From Echinostoma caproni (lineage: Eukaryota; Platyhelminthes; Trematoda; Plagiorchiida; Echinostomatidae): a DNA stretch of 64,000 bases. Of this stretch, positions 44,421-57,213 are shown piece after piece. Every line of letters begins with the position of its first letter. Position 1 is the stretch's first letter. Below the pieces are notes generated by a model. That model ran no database searches, was not told where the DNA came from, and saw only the letters and a program-made list of their open reading frames with translations. A program made the position numbers and the translations under genes. The stretch is taken from assembly GCA_900618425.1 (NCBI GenBank), contig UZAN01039518.1, forward strand, positions 88,740 to 152,739. Direction: 5' to 3'.

Positions 44421-47389
44421 GCTTCACCGCCTAGCTAGCAAAACAGAAGAAAAAGAAAACACACTCACTGGATGGTAGAGTGCTCTTGATTACATAACTT
44501 CAACAAAAATAAGTATTTCTTCATTGATTTGCACGAAAGTGTGAGCTCTGTTTGGTAAATGACATATTTATGTAATTTATTAAATTCTCATCTTCAGTGA
44601 TTTTTGATGGTGACACCTGGATAGAGGTGTCCTGTGTTCAAGTTCAAAAAGGTTGATCGGTTTCTGTCACCAACTAGACAGAAATCACGAGAAGATTGGA
44701 AGTGGTATTGTCACATTCTTTAATACCTCATGATGTGGTCAATCGGAATTGCTTTTACCTACTCTTATGAAGACTGATCGCCTAGCTGCTTAGCGCCACC
44801 ACACCACCACTTCATCCTCACTGTCTCGAATTTTATATTGTTTCCTTCTATTCTCACTCATTTTTAGACTCCCATACCGATTACGGCCCCCCCCCCTTGT
44901 TGATAGCGTGTTTCTTTAACACTGTAGGCACTTTTATTTCAGCTTATAAATTCTCTTTTTATCTACTCTACACCCTTTCGACGTAGTTACGAAACCTGCG
45001 AATTGTCAATATTCACCACTCCAAGCAACGTTGCTGTAGATTGAGTGTTGAGTAGTACCGTCTGTTAATCTCACCGGTTTATGTCTAACATATGCGAGCA
45101 GTTGTTTGATTTTCATCCTAAAAGCAAACGAATTACGAGCACAAGAAATTAAAAGATGTATTGCGTTTGTGAGAGATTTATGATCAGCAACAATTAGACT
45201 ATGGTCTACAACAACATGTGAGGAATAGACGAACTGGCCAGGAATGAAACTCACACGGGAAAAAAGTGGCTGATGTCCGAGAAATTGAATGGCCCAATCC
45301 AAAGATGACGTTCATAAGAGTGATTGAAAAACGGTAAATGAAATCTTGAAAACTCACAGTATTTGTTCTTCCTCTCCAAATGATACTGATTGCAATAATT
45401 ATCAAATTTACTGAGTAATATCCTGTTTTTGTACAAAGCAATCACTTATCAGGGGGTAGATACCGATTAGTCAAAAGCTTCTCGAGGACACAAGGAAGCT
45501 AGATAGGTGGTGAGAATCGAATACACTGAATACTGATTGCTACGGGGGTGACATCTGAATGTAAATCCCCGCTATATTCAATAAAAATACACGCCTGACT
45601 AAAAATAGAGTAATGGATGAATTCTGCAATAGTTTCATCATTAGATATATTCAAACAACAGAATCGGGGAGTAGGGCAACGGGAAACTCACCTGTTTCAA
45701 CTTCTCTCATTGGAAACAAATGACTGGAATAGACCAGAAAGTGTAGTTTAAGTACGTGACCATCCTAGGACATTATGATCCTGATTGAGGTAAGCAAAAA
45801 TATCAACAACTGTGTGTGATTATTGGTGTGTGTATGTTTGCAAACGACATTCAAATTAGGTATTCACCATGTATTTAAGGTACAACGTGCAAAACAAAGC
45901 TTATCTTTTCTGGGCCCTTGATGCAGACACATTAGTGTCAAACGGGTTTGTCAGGATAACACATTCACTGAGGTCAAGCAACTCTTGTCTGACTGTTTCT
46001 TTTTCACGCACACACTTTTGGTCTCATTTCAAGCAGTTATTTATGACTGATCCATAAACAATTCACAAAAATTTGCACGAGCTTTATTACCGTGTACAGC
46101 CAACCCATTTATATGGGCTACAGGCCTGTCAAATTTGTGGAAATTAAGCGAAAGTTTTTGATATGATTGGAAAATTGCAGTGACTTAGTGTGGTTGTAAG
46201 TCAATGATCGTTGGGACAAATAAATCTGTTCTTTGGCAGGGTAATCTGTTCTTCCTAACGAGAATGTCCGACTTGGACAGAAACAGAGAATCGGTGTTAT
46301 AACAGAATTCACGCCAGTTGGGGACATAACCGGGCTTGCTATACAGTATCTTCTGAACAAAAAGTTATAGCCATCAAACGATGTTTGGCTTGGAGTGGTT
46401 AGCAGGATGTCCACTAGAACGAATACTCCAAACTTTCGAAGAAGGGATCCACGCGGAAGGCCTAATTGGTTAGCAAACAGGATCAATAACCCCTCGTGCT
46501 TGGGTCCGAATTCGAGGGTCTTCGTAGAATCCGCGCCGCTGGTGGTTTCTAGTGAAGCAAATGAAACAGTTATACAGTATTCATAGTTTTTTTCACTGAT
46601 AAACCAGACAAACAAATGTTGGTTTATACACGATGCGTGGTCCAACGATCAATCAGTGATCCTCGGACAGGCTGTGTTCAAAAGTGGAACAGATCGAAAA
46701 AGTGGGGCCACTTTGGGTGGAATCAGCTTACACATGGGTATTACTTAAAGGTTGATTGCAGACAACCCACAACGTTAGCGAGCTTTCAAAAATAACACCC
46801 AAGTGAATGTGTACAGGGGGATCAAGTCTATTGGCAATTCAATGGGAACTAGTTCACTCAACTTCATTCATCCTTACCCTACCCGTAACCATAAACATAT
46901 TCACCTAATTAGCATTATCAGTTGAATTTGAGAGATCGACAAGACGTTTCTCGCAGTTCACACACTAATTAAAATGATTTAGCTGAGAACCTGTTTTTCA
47001 TATTCCGAAGTGTCTTCATTAAAGATGAATGGAGCTGCTTGCAACGCTTTATGCTATTCCAACAGTAAGGATTTTACCTCTGAACTGTACAATCAGAGGT
47101 GATACGTTTGATAGTCACTCGATATATGATACTGGCAGAGTCGAACGACGAGTTCTTTTATCATCAGGTCAATGCACAGCTTTATGGGAATTCGTTCAAA
47201 CATCCTACTGGGTGTATTTTATTATATTTTCACACACCTCAGAATCCAGGCTGTTTGCCAAACAAATCAAGGTACAATAATTGTCATGAAAAAGAAATAC
47301 GTTCCATGATTTGCATGTGGGCGGAATACTGCTAGGTTGCCCAGATCAAGGTAGGTGAATTCTCATGAGGAATCCACAACCGGAGCCGT
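44421..47389. other. Mostly unassigned sequence
   Basis: Apart from the open stretch at 46118-46645, no feature was recognised. A run of ten C lies at 44887-44896. Confidence 0.4.
46118..46645 (-). CDS. Unrecognised 175-codon open stretch
   Basis: One of the two longest uninterrupted single-frame stretches outside transposon sequence. The translation is rich in Ser, Thr, Leu and Phe, has no repeats, no clear signal peptide at the assumed start and no recognisable motif. A 63-codon stretch is open on the opposite strand over 46395-46586. In a 64-kb window at this base composition a chance stretch of this length is plausible. Treat as hypothetical. Confidence 0.2.
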   Translation of the reverse strand: MDHASCINQHLFVWFISEKNYEYCITVSFASLETTSGADSTKTLEFGPKHEGLLILFANQLGLPRGSLLRKFGVFVLVDILLTTPSQTSFDGYNFLFRRYCIASPVMSPTGVNSVITPILCFCPSRTFSLGRTDYPAKEQIYLSQRSLTYNHTKSLQFSNHIKNFRLISTNLTGL

Positions 47390-47830
47390 TGGCTAGCCAA
47401 AGCCTGACCAACAAGGCAGCGGGGCGTGTGCGAAAACCGCCATCCGTTGGAGGCCGGTGTCCGGTGCCCAATCGAGCCGATGACCATTGCCACAACCGGG
47501 AAGGTGTGTGATTCGTATGCCTCCTCATGGTTGGTTTGGAATCAGGGCGTTTAGCCCACTCCCCCAGGTGAGCCACCAATGGTCCACCAACCAAGTTATA
47601 GCCCCCGGATGTTGGCTTTTCGTCCTTTTCACCATAGTGGAAAAAACACCGCCACGAGAAGCCAGTGAGTAAGGCTTCCTCAGGAGAGGCTTTTCTAGAC
47701 GGTTGGTCGTATGGGAGCATTTTGCGCGATGCAATGGAAGGGTGACCAGCCGCAACCCTAGACGTTAACCCCCGACCATACTGAGGCTTTTGGAGTCTCC
47801 TATTGGATGACGTGCCAAAGGTAGATGTTC
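47390..47830 (+). repeat. Unclassified dispersed repeat B, copy 3
   Basis: This is the most GC-rich stretch of its surroundings and aligns with 35130-35580. It also contains a 124-codon minus-strand open stretch (47346-47720) and shorter ones, which probably reflect composition. In the plus sense it reads VEKTPPREASE and then an Arg-rich run, parallel to the KTPP peptide in copy 2. Confidence 0.65.
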
Positions 47831-49479
47831 CACGATTTCACCAATCAAATCTTTCGACTTCCGAAACTGTAAAACAGGAGGACTAATTGGCTGCATTTAA
47901 TTCAACTGCTTCACATCTGTTTGCGTTTCATCAGAGATTTTTATGAACAGAAATTCAAGAATCTATTTAGATCTATATGATCACGCTGTTTTGCAATCTT
48001 TTCAAACCAACTCATCAACTGTGAAACCAGCACCACGCATCGTTGCAGTAAAACATGGCTAAGTAAGCATCTCATAGAATCGGCTCAACGCTATTTGACA
48101 ATAGACGTTGATCCACGGACTTAGCGAAAGCTATATTGCTCCACCAACTACTCGCCAAACATTCCAATAGGTGAAACTTTCCACGAAACCGCAAATTTTC
48201 CACATATTCCTAGTCAAATGGTTATTTAACCAGCAAAAACCGGATTATACTGTTTTAACTTGAGATTAGAACCAAATCTCTTTTAACCTGGAACGCAAGT
48301 AGCGATGGAAATCTACTTGAAGGTATAACAGAAAGTTGTGTGAACAACTAGCGCAAATGAATTGTCATATATAGAATCTTTTGGCAGATGTGGGTTTTAA
48401 AAAAACGATACCTTTTCAAAGCAAAGTTATTTAGTTTAAACAGTTAGCTCATGAAAGGATGAGATGTGTACTTGTGCATCGCGCAATGCTAATCAGCCGG
48501 CAATTCAATTCGTAAAACTAACCCACCACTTACTCTTAGATGCAGAAGAGAGAAAAATACGTCAGTCGGTTCACTGAGAGAAATTCCAGAGAAACAAAGA
48601 TTCAAGTCAAAATTCGCCTCCGTATTCTGGATCGGATCGACATGAGCCTCACTGGTCTGAATTTTTTTAAAGACTGGGTACGGAAACGGGACACATTGAA
48701 TCCGAACAAAATCGGAGTCCCTATAACACGACACAGATACGCAGCGTGTGAAATGGTGACTCGGTACAATCCTTCAGGTTACTCCAAAATGAACAAGGTG
48801 ACAGATATGCTCCAACTGACCATAATAATGAACTGTGGGAAATCGGACACCAGTGCTGTTTGTCTCTGCACTAATCTCAATGCCGTAATTGCCGGTTTCC
48901 TAAGATTGTATCCGCCGTCCATTGAATGTACCGTTAGCTTGATTGTGATAATTATTTGAACATCAAGTGACGCTGGAACACAAACTGCAATTCAAGAGAG
49001 GACACAATACACTAAGGTTGCCCAATTTATTACCGAATCGATTTCTCGATTATGAAGAATAATACAATACAAATGAAGATATGGGTACCGGCAAAATTTT
49101 TCCACGGTCCATTTTCCCACCAAGCTACAATCAATAAAATGAGCAGTTTTGTCTGTTTGCCCAGATTAGGCTCCCATCGATACATCGCTACAAATTTGTA
49201 CTACATTTAGATTAGCTCTGTCGACGTGGCTCAAACTTGCTGTGTGTGAAACCGGGTGTGCAGGTGTTTGGCACGTCTGATCACGAACCCTTGGTATTTG
49301 ATTTTGGTTATTGTTGTATCCCGTATGAGTCAGTAAGTACGCAAGTAGTGAATTAAGTAGTAATTATATTTCCAGTATGTAAACGCAAACGTAGCCGGTC
49401 CGTAAGCCGGTGAGCAAGCAGTGCGTCAACACGCAGACAGGCAGGCACAGAACTGGCGCAAGTCTTACCAAAAGGAGTG
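47831..49479. other. Mostly unassigned sequence
   Basis: The only stretch of note is the open frame at 48540-48959, listed separately. Confidence 0.4.
48540..48959 (+). CDS. Unrecognised 139-codon open stretch
   Basis: The translation starts with a basic, charged half (MQKREKYVSRFTERNSRETK) and ends in a hydrophobic tail (LIVIII). No known domain was recognised and no splice signals could be assigned. It may be chance or a diverged exon. Confidence 0.2.
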   Translation: MQKREKYVSRFTERNSRETKIQVKIRLRILDRIDMSLTGLNFFKDWVRKRDTLNPNKIGVPITRHRYAACEMVTRYNPSGYSKMNKVTDMLQLTIIMNCGKSDTSAVCLCTNLNAVIAGFLRLYPPSIECTVSLIVIII

Positions 49480-49625
49480 TCGTCACGCAGGGAAGTCAAC
49501 GAACCAATCAACGAGGAGAGATCAATACTGACCTCTGATTCGCTGAGGTGGATCGACCTAGTAACAGGGTATGACGTGCGTCCGTGCGTGTGGTGGCAGG
49601 CCGCAACGGTCAAACACGTGATGCG
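49480..49625 (+). repeat. Unclassified dispersed repeat D, copy 2
   Basis: It aligns with 21895-22040 around TCAATACTGA, TCTGATTCGCT and ATGACGTGCGTCC. It sits in a locally GC-rich stretch (49380-49650) with open frames on both strands. Confidence 0.45.
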
Positions 49626-51084
49626 CGGTAAACGTTTCACTCGACCGCAGGCCACAACAGTTATCTATAAATTCGATGAACGTATTGTGCAGACGACGAT
49701 CCCTGAGATTAGAAACCATTGACGCATTGATGCGTTTTCGTCCCCTTCCCAAAATCGGTAGGCAGTTTGTATCAAGTGGCACCGAAGGCACCATTTCAGC
49801 CTTTTTTGAGACAGTTATTTTCCACGTGTTACCTATAAGGTAGACTAAAACCGTGGATTTCATGTCTTAAGCGACCATAGTAAATCAGATTTTTTCAACA
49901 CAGTCGTTTATAACAAACTGGCTTTGAACCACCGTTGTTGAAACATGATAGTACGGTGACCCACTGAGACCCAGTTAAATAGCTGGGATTTACATTAAAT
50001 TCAGTGTACTAAAACGATTCGTATTCATTTCATAATCTTCCATTATTAGTAGCCAAGCCGTATTTTGTCTAATGTTTGTGGCTATACTTTCGATCTGAAC
50101 CGGAGTTAGTTCTCAGATGTTATCCGTGGTTCGTCAGATAGATGGAAGCTGTTGATGTAAATCACGAAGAGTGGAAAATATATAGATCTTCCAAGCTTTT
50201 AAATTAAATATTTTAATTTGTACTTAACGAACATTATATATATATATATATATATATGAGCACATCTTTGAAGTCACATGACTGAACTCCTTCATATACA
50301 TCAGTATCCGGAAAACGATCTCAGCTGCACTTTCCACACATCAATCGACTATCTGTGACTACGTGAGACATTTTGTGGTAGAGTAAAAAGACATCGTAAG
50401 AACACATGATTCTCGAGCTCTATTTGAGCCAGCATACACAAATGAAGTGTATGGCTAAAGTACAAACTTTTGTACTGAAAGTCAGACGACCAATTTGAGA
50501 ATCACTGAGACACAGAGTCATTTGATTTTTCAGTATTGAAAATCAATAGTGAACTTTCTCACAGCAACAAAGCAGTAGTTTCACGCGGCAGAACAGTGTC
50601 TTGAAGAGCACAGAATGATCCAAGACACGCTACTCACAAAAAACCTCGGAAAAGAGTGGTTGGTGTTTTATTTAATGAAAACGGGAAGTGATTTTGATGA
50701 AAACATGAAAAATTTGGCGCTTTTGTGTCTATTTACGTTGTGTTAAGGAGTGTATTTTCAGAATATCATCAAACTGGTAGTTTGCATGCTTATATAGAGG
50801 AACTTCGAAACTTATGAGAAGGAGAGAAAGATAAACAAAGAGAAAGCAGTTCGAGTAAGATCCTCATGGCACACTGGAAAAAATCGATCAATATACTGGC
50901 TGTAGTGTAGGATTCAATATGTTGTTTGTCTTAGCCCATTGAAACTCACAGGTACAGATATTGTGGATTGTGTTCTGGTTTTGACGTATGTATTTTACTC
51001 CCTGAGATATCATTCATTTTTATAAAGTCGAATGTAATATGTGAGAGTCCAAATCGGCAATTTGACCTCCAAAAGCATGAATGA
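49626..51084. other. Unassigned sequence
   Basis: No gene was recognised. A (TA)n run lies at 50235-50257. Confidence 0.4.
50235..50257. repeat. (TA)n microsatellite
   Basis: About 11 uninterrupted TA units. Confidence 0.95.
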
Positions 51085-51420
51085 GCTGTCCAGTGCTTCT
51101 TACCGACTCTTGTTATATCACACGCTCTAATCTGGATCGAAAAGATATTGTTATTACCTTTAACTTTGTATATTTATTTCAATTAATTTCACTCGGAGTT
51201 ACATCGGCAGGACGGAACGTCGTTCATCATCAGCAATATGTGAACATATTCCGAACCACCTTGGTCCTTGCGGAGGGAAACTACCATCTAGTGAGATTGT
51301 CCGGCATTTGGTAGACTCTGATCACCAAGTAGACGCACGCAAAGCGTTTCGAGTCATGACAAGGCCTCTGAGTTCACGGACGACTTCACAGCGATTTCTA
51401 GAAGCGGTAATTTTTAATCG
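51085..51420 (+). mobile_element. Penelope-like element fragment: GIY-YIG endonuclease
   Basis: The plus strand reads FNFVYLFQLISLGV, then after a one-frame change YIGRTERRSSSAICEHIPNH, and SSEIVRHLVDSDHQVDARKA followed by FRVMTRPLSS. The YIGRT core, R..EHIP and RHLVDSxHQVD blocks are diagnostic of the PLE endonuclease and its C-terminal side. The CxC pair is lost. Nothing of the reverse transcriptase remains upstream. Confidence 0.75.
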
Positions 51421-54400
51421 CTTGAAACCGTAATTATGTGTTCAAAAAACAGTTATGACGCAACTGTTGTTGACGTAGTAGTGGAGATGTTGTGCTGATT
51501 ATCACCCTACCACAGGGTACGACATGACCTTCCCGCCTGCACCCTCCACCACATTCACCACATTGTTTGCATCAGTTTACCTCCATATCAGAACTTTGTC
51601 ATCTTACTTGGCCTCAGTTCCTAACCAAACACAAACCAGGTAATTTACTTGTCCACCACCTTTTTCCAATTACTCATTTCAACTCCAATGTTTCTTCGTC
51701 GAACATGATCATATAAATATGCGTTCACAGCCAAATGAGAGCACGCAAAAAATTTCGACCAAAATATCGATCAAAGTGACTATGAGATAAATTTAGTGTT
51801 GATTTTATGTAAGCCAATCTGTAATCTCTTTCTATTGAATGAAAAAAGGTTTGTAGTTTAGAATATGTTTACTAAACAAAAATTTATCTGGTTCGCCACA
51901 TAATTCTCTCAGCCTATCTGTGATTATTGACTGCCTTAAAAGTTCAATCGTTTGTTCCGAATATGGAATAAGTAGCGCAATCGCAATTTCATTTACGGCT
52001 GTGAGTGGATGAATTACCTGGCAAGAGGCAATAACTATGGCAGTGTGAACGAAAGGCAGCCAAGGGATGCTTATCTATGATCAATAATATTGCGTATTTC
52101 TGTGGGTTCATGTAGGACAGTGGTTGCATTGATTTTATATTATGTGCATTTAGCATCGTGAAATTGTGAAAATACACTAATTATAGATTTCGATAATTTG
52201 TCCGCCTGTTTAAGGGCACCGTATCGGAAATGTGAAAAAAAACAGTCTATATTTGACGCTGAATATTTTGCTTAATCACGTGAACCTTTTTTGATCTGCT
52301 GAGATGATGCCGTTCTATGGTGTTCTCTGATTAGCCGCCACGACCACTCTAATGGAATATCGATTTGTGATGAGAGCTCACGTGCTCGGTGTTCACAATA
52401 GTCACAAAAGTGATCCAAAATTCTCGATTTTTTCGACATGTTTAACCATTAATCGATACAATACCTAAGATCCGTTAAGTATTCCAGCCACTACTGTGTG
52501 ATGGCAGAGGTCATATACTAAGATCCCCGAATGAATCGAGCGACAGAAATTATGTAAGTGATATTATCGAAAAAGGATAACCACACAATTGTTCCACAGT
52601 CCGTACCATTTCAAGGACAAGTATTAAGCCTTAGTGAATGGAATGTGTCAAAATTACGGAGACACTCAAGTTCCTTTATCTAGTTTCAAATATCAGTACA
52701 CCACGATAATCATGTTTTAAGCGCTGAGTCCCGAGACTACGTCAAATCGAAAAAGGTGATAATATTTGATAACAGAATGAACATTAAAAAAATAATTTAT
52801 GAAGACGTTCTCACGGGGTGTAATGTGGCTGGTGTGTAAAGCCTGTCCTTTTGCTTGGAAAACGTCAATACATACAATTTCTACGGACTGCTAACAAAGT
52901 TTCTGTAGACGTGGTGCTTGTATTTCCCAAACTGAGTTGAAAGCAGCTCAGGTACAGCGAAATTAGTAGTTTTGACTGAACTGTACTCTTTTATATTCCG
53001 GTGAGCAAACCATCAGACTACTTGCTAATGCGCATCTGTCTGAGTACCAGAATCCCTCCGCTCCGTTTGTGACAAGTTACCATCTCGTGTCATTGTGAAG
53101 AATACCAAGAAGATTGTTCTGATGCGGCAGTTTGGACGTAGAAGCCTGAAATACCCGTTGATTGACTAAAAGTAATCATTAACTTACATATGGCCTGAAC
53201 TACCTTTTTGGGCAATCACAAAATAACAAAAAGAATGCAAGAAATAAAAAATCATGTCGTCGAAATGGCCAGAGTGTCTCTATCATTATATCACCTGCTA
53301 ATTTTGTCTATTTGTCTAAACAATTCACGTCTAACGGTTTGCTAAACTTTAAGGAATTTTCCAATTGAGGAGGCTTTCTGATTTTATTCCATGAAAAGTG
53401 AACATTTTATATCCTGTTTTAATACAAGCAGATAGTGGCAACTAACTGTCCCTAAAATTTCGGCACTCAAAGGTACTTCCTCAGCATGTGCTGTGCACAA
53501 GCGATTCATTTTCATCTGTTGCTCATCTAGACCGCATCTGTAAGAAACCGCATCTTTTTTCTAGGTTTCAGTTAACACTGTCAAAAATTGTACTATCAGC
53601 GTAAGTTGGACTGAGCACAGAGTAGGGAGTCAGTGGCATTTTAAAATGTTAGAACGTTACCAAAAGATAGTCAGCAATATGTTTAAGGCCTTGTACTCCT
53701 TGGCCTAGTTAGAGTAAATAAAATCACTGTAACGATATCCCGCAGGTACCGACGAAATCGGGTATACCTGATATTGACCTACCAAAGAATGTGTAACTTA
53801 AACCGTCCATTTCGTTCACTGATTAATTTGTCCCCTAATATGCACCTCATGGGACATCATTTCAAGTTATTGTTTTACCAATGTAGGCTGGAATACCAGC
53901 GTCAAGACTTTGCCGTCAAACTGTACCATTTAGAACGCTATCGCACCTCACGTCATTTGTGCACCAATTGTTCAATATTTCAAGCATAGACTTGATGAAA
54001 TGTTGGCCTGCCTCACATTCCAGCACTAGTAAAAACAAATAACAATTGAAAGAAGTTTACATCATGTGATATCTTCATACCCGGAACGGCATTTGCCATT
54101 TCTCATTCCTCGCGAACTAACTATCAAATTTTGGAAATTTCCTTAGGCACAAAATAAGCAGCGGCTTGTAAGTAATTCCCATAATAAAACTTTGAACTTC
54201 AGTTGGTTTGTCATTTACTCATTTATCTTTGGCACCATTCGTCCCAATCTCTGACGAAGTACAGAAATTCTCTTCCTTTCAGCAGAGTTTGCTATTCAAA
54301 ATAGTAGAACTGCTTGTAATACCTATCTATCCTTGTGAGAGAACTATTAAGTACTTCACTTCTGATCACAATCAAAACCCGGGAAAACATTTTTTCTCTA

Positions 54401-56214
54401 CAGTGTGCATCATTTTATCACATATGGCTAAATGTCGCATTGAGGAAAAAGAGCACCTCACCCTTTTGTTGCTCATTAATTTCTGACTTATTCAATACAT
54501 TTTATTTAGAATGAAAGTGATGATGTGGTGACCAAGAGCGAGCACTGGAAATCTGTTCAACTCTTGTTGGAACTAGTCAAAAGTGTGCAATTATTGTTCC
54601 CTCAGTCGAAATTCTACCTATGACTCTTCGGATTAGTACCCAAATTCGTTAGCCCCGCTTTATAGTGCGGTTAAATATAAGCCCATGGTGCGCTCGTGTC
54701 TCCATCAATTATTCACCACATTTCTTTTCTGACTGTAAAATAGCATTTGAGAGAACTTCCTATTTCTGCAAACACAGTCGATACATATATGCTTATGAAT
54801 ACGCTTGACGCGAATACGGGAGAATTATTTTACGTTTGTAATTTCAAGCGCTATTACCATTTGAATTGCCCTCGATTATCCTCTCAATCGAGTTAGGCTC
54901 AAGAATATTTGTGAAAGACTATTATTACAGTGGAGTTTCATAAGTCAGACAAAATTGCGAACAAGTAGGTTTTCATAACTTCGTCCTCGGACATTTACAG
55001 TTGTGTGTTCCTATATGAGGTAGCAACAAACGTGATTGGTTCAACAAGTTAAATTGGAAAGAACAACAATGCCCATCCAATTCTATAAGGGGACATTGGA
55101 AAAGAGAGGGAGAACCAACATCAATTTTGAGAATTTCTTTTTTCACCTGCAATCTGGCAATCCAAGTTGCGTCACTACGACGTGATTGAGATCATGGTTC
55201 GGTTCGTCACATAGGTTGGGGTGGGGCCAAGGTAATTGTAGTGCGGGAACCATTTTCTTCTTCACATACGGGTGGGTTCAGGATTTTGATTGCTTCTGCT
55301 GCTGCCGTAGCCAAGTGACTTTGCCGAACGTGTTTCAACTTGTTGTGTTAAGCAATATACACTATCGTCACATCGAGCCAGAGCTTAAATGCCCCAATTC
55401 CACCACTACCAACCTCAAATCACTTCTCCATCCCCCCGTCACACCTCTGATTAACTACAGCTTCCTTCTTGAGAGTTGCAGATTCAACAAACAGGAAAAA
55501 CATGTGATTGCCTAATTACTATTGATTTTATTCTCGTTCGCATTCAGCTTCCTCTTAGTGATATCTAACTCAGACAACAAAAGAGGATTTTAGTGCATCA
55601 ATCAGTAACGAACAGTAACAAGGGCAATTCGAACGGAGCAAAATCGGACATAGAAGTAAAGAGCCTTAGTTTCTACAAACTATTCCGAGTCATTTCCGTA
55701 AAACTTCGCATTTGCATGCTTTAGCCAACGCAAGGATCAAAATCATTATTACCAGACAATGAATGTCCCTAAACATTCCTTAGAAACCTTGTCAGATAAG
55801 AAAACATCACACAGCACAGTCGCTATGCCTATTCCAGCAACTACAACATAAGAGTGATAACCTCACTCGGAAAATTAGCAAGCGCTTGATCTCAGCAAGC
55901 AGTCACACATATCAGGTGACCAGACCTTGGATTGATTCTTCAATCACCTCAATATTAACACCAAGGTCAAAGTTTTCCTCTAGGAATCACTTACTATCTC
56001 ATGCTTCTCTTGTTCCACCCTGAAGGCACATCGTCCGTGAAATAACGACAGCTCTTTGTTTATATGAGACCAAAATGTAGCCACCAAGTCCCACATGACT
56101 GCTCCGGTAAAAGATGCAGATGCGTGATTAGATTAGCGAGATTATTCCGGTATGACTACGGAGAGCAATGAACAGTTTATTCTAACTAACAATGTCATTT
56201 GGTGAATTTCAACG
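51421..56214. other. Unassigned sequence
   Basis: Nearly 5 kb without a recognised gene, RNA or transposon domain. The longest open stretches are 109 codons (55186-55515, plus) and 92 codons (54208-54486, plus), neither with known similarity. Confidence 0.4.
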
Positions 56215-56335
56215 TAAAGCGAAAAGCTGGAAAGCACAGGACAGCTGTTTCTACCCGGTTGGAATGTTTTCAACCGATTTATACTCCTAGAGGGTAGTAC
56301 TGAGATGCGCATGGTGTGATGCCTGGAATTGTGCC
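56215..56335 (-). repeat. Hammerhead repeat, minus copy of a second head-to-head pair
   Basis: On the minus strand the 3' half of the hammerhead is clear: GTAGAAACAGCTGTCC then TGTGCTTTCCAGCTTTTCGC (56258-56220). The CTGATGA half is not recognisable and the tRNA-like head is much decayed. It faces the plus copy at 56365-56525. Confidence 0.55.
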
Positions 56336-56364
56336 ACTTAGAATGAAAACGGTCTGATCAGCTC

Positions 56365-56525
56365 TCCGATGACCGAATAGGTAGTATGTTAGCGTTCTAC
56401 CTGTCAGATCCCGGTTTCAATCGCTAGTTAGCCCGATCAATTTGCACTGTTGATGAGACCCAACAAGGTAGAAACTGCTGTCCAGTGTTTCCTAGTTCTT
56501 CAGTTCACGTTTCATTTGCTCTGTA
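56365..56525 (+). repeat. Pol III/hammerhead repeat, plus copy, best-preserved ribozyme
   Basis: A tRNA-like head with an AGGTAGTATGTTAGCG A-box region (56379-56394) and a B-box-like CCGGTTTCAATCG (56411-56423) is followed, about 20 bases on, by a nearly complete hammerhead (56444-56488). The tail then reads TTTCCTAGTTCTTCAGTTCA, as in the other copies. The block order is the same as in copies at 4.4 and 33.9 kb. Confidence 0.75.
56444..56488 (+). ncRNA. Hammerhead ribozyme motif, one core substitution
   Basis: Helix I pairs GCACTG (56444-56449) with CAGTGT (56483-56488). The core reads TTGATGA (56450-56456), so C3 is T. Helix II is GACC / GGT around CAACAA with its first pair lost. GAAA is intact (56471-56474), helix III is A-U plus C-G closed by a four-base loop, and the cleavage triplet GTC ends at 56482. 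In the established hammerhead structure C3 pairs with G8, so the C3 change should greatly lower activity. The short helix III is the schistosome-type form. Confidence 0.65.
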
Positions 56526-57213
56526 CACATCGAAATTCACAAAGTAAATCCTTCACTGCTCTCAGGTAATAATATCAATCACCAAAACCGCGATTTCGAG
56601 AGATCAATGGTGCTACATCTTTCATAGAAGAGCATTCATCGCATAGATTCAAATGACTGTTTTGCACTGTGGTACATCACTATCCAGACACCGGTATTTC
56701 ATAATAGCCATCTGTGGTTATTTAAACATTGCAAGGGACTGGCAGATCTAGATCTCCATTTAGTCGGCTACTCTTTCTCCCTCACCTGTCTCGCCGCTAC
56801 GAATTCATGCAATTAGTCTACGGCCTGTTTAGTAAGATTATTACTTTGAATACAGTATGCAAGTTTACACATTTAACCAAAACATGTATTCTTACTTCCA
56901 TGACAGGTTGCGCTAACGCGGATACTGTTTGGGAAATAACGCGCAACATTTGCTGTCCTCCTCCAAACGATAAGTTGCTCCTGGTTATTATTATCGGGAT
57001 GCGGTTACGTGGACTCAATTGAAAACTAAATTAATTGTAGTTTCCTGTTGTCAGTGCATTGTCTGTTTTCCTTCTCCGCTTTTTATCTATATATAACTCG
57101 CCGAAAATTATTCGAAGTTGTACAGCATTTGGCTGCTGCGTCTCTCTCATAGATTAGAAGAAATACTTGATACGGTCCATTACATTTGGTTTGTCTAGGA
57201 AAGGCTTCTCGTA
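56526..57213. other. Unassigned sequence
   Basis: A 97-codon open stretch (56729-57022, plus) has no recognised similarity. Confidence 0.4.

Noticed and set aside
47346..47720. 124-codon minus-strand frame as a gene
   Set aside because: It lies within a GC-rich dispersed repeat copy; the corresponding region at 35.1-35.5 kb has no matching minus-strand frame.
51068..51092. GAGCTGTCCAGTGCTTC resembles the hammerhead cleavage site and helix I
   Set aside because: No GAAA or CTGATGA partner could be aligned and it borders a PLE endonuclease fragment; left as a chance or very decayed match.
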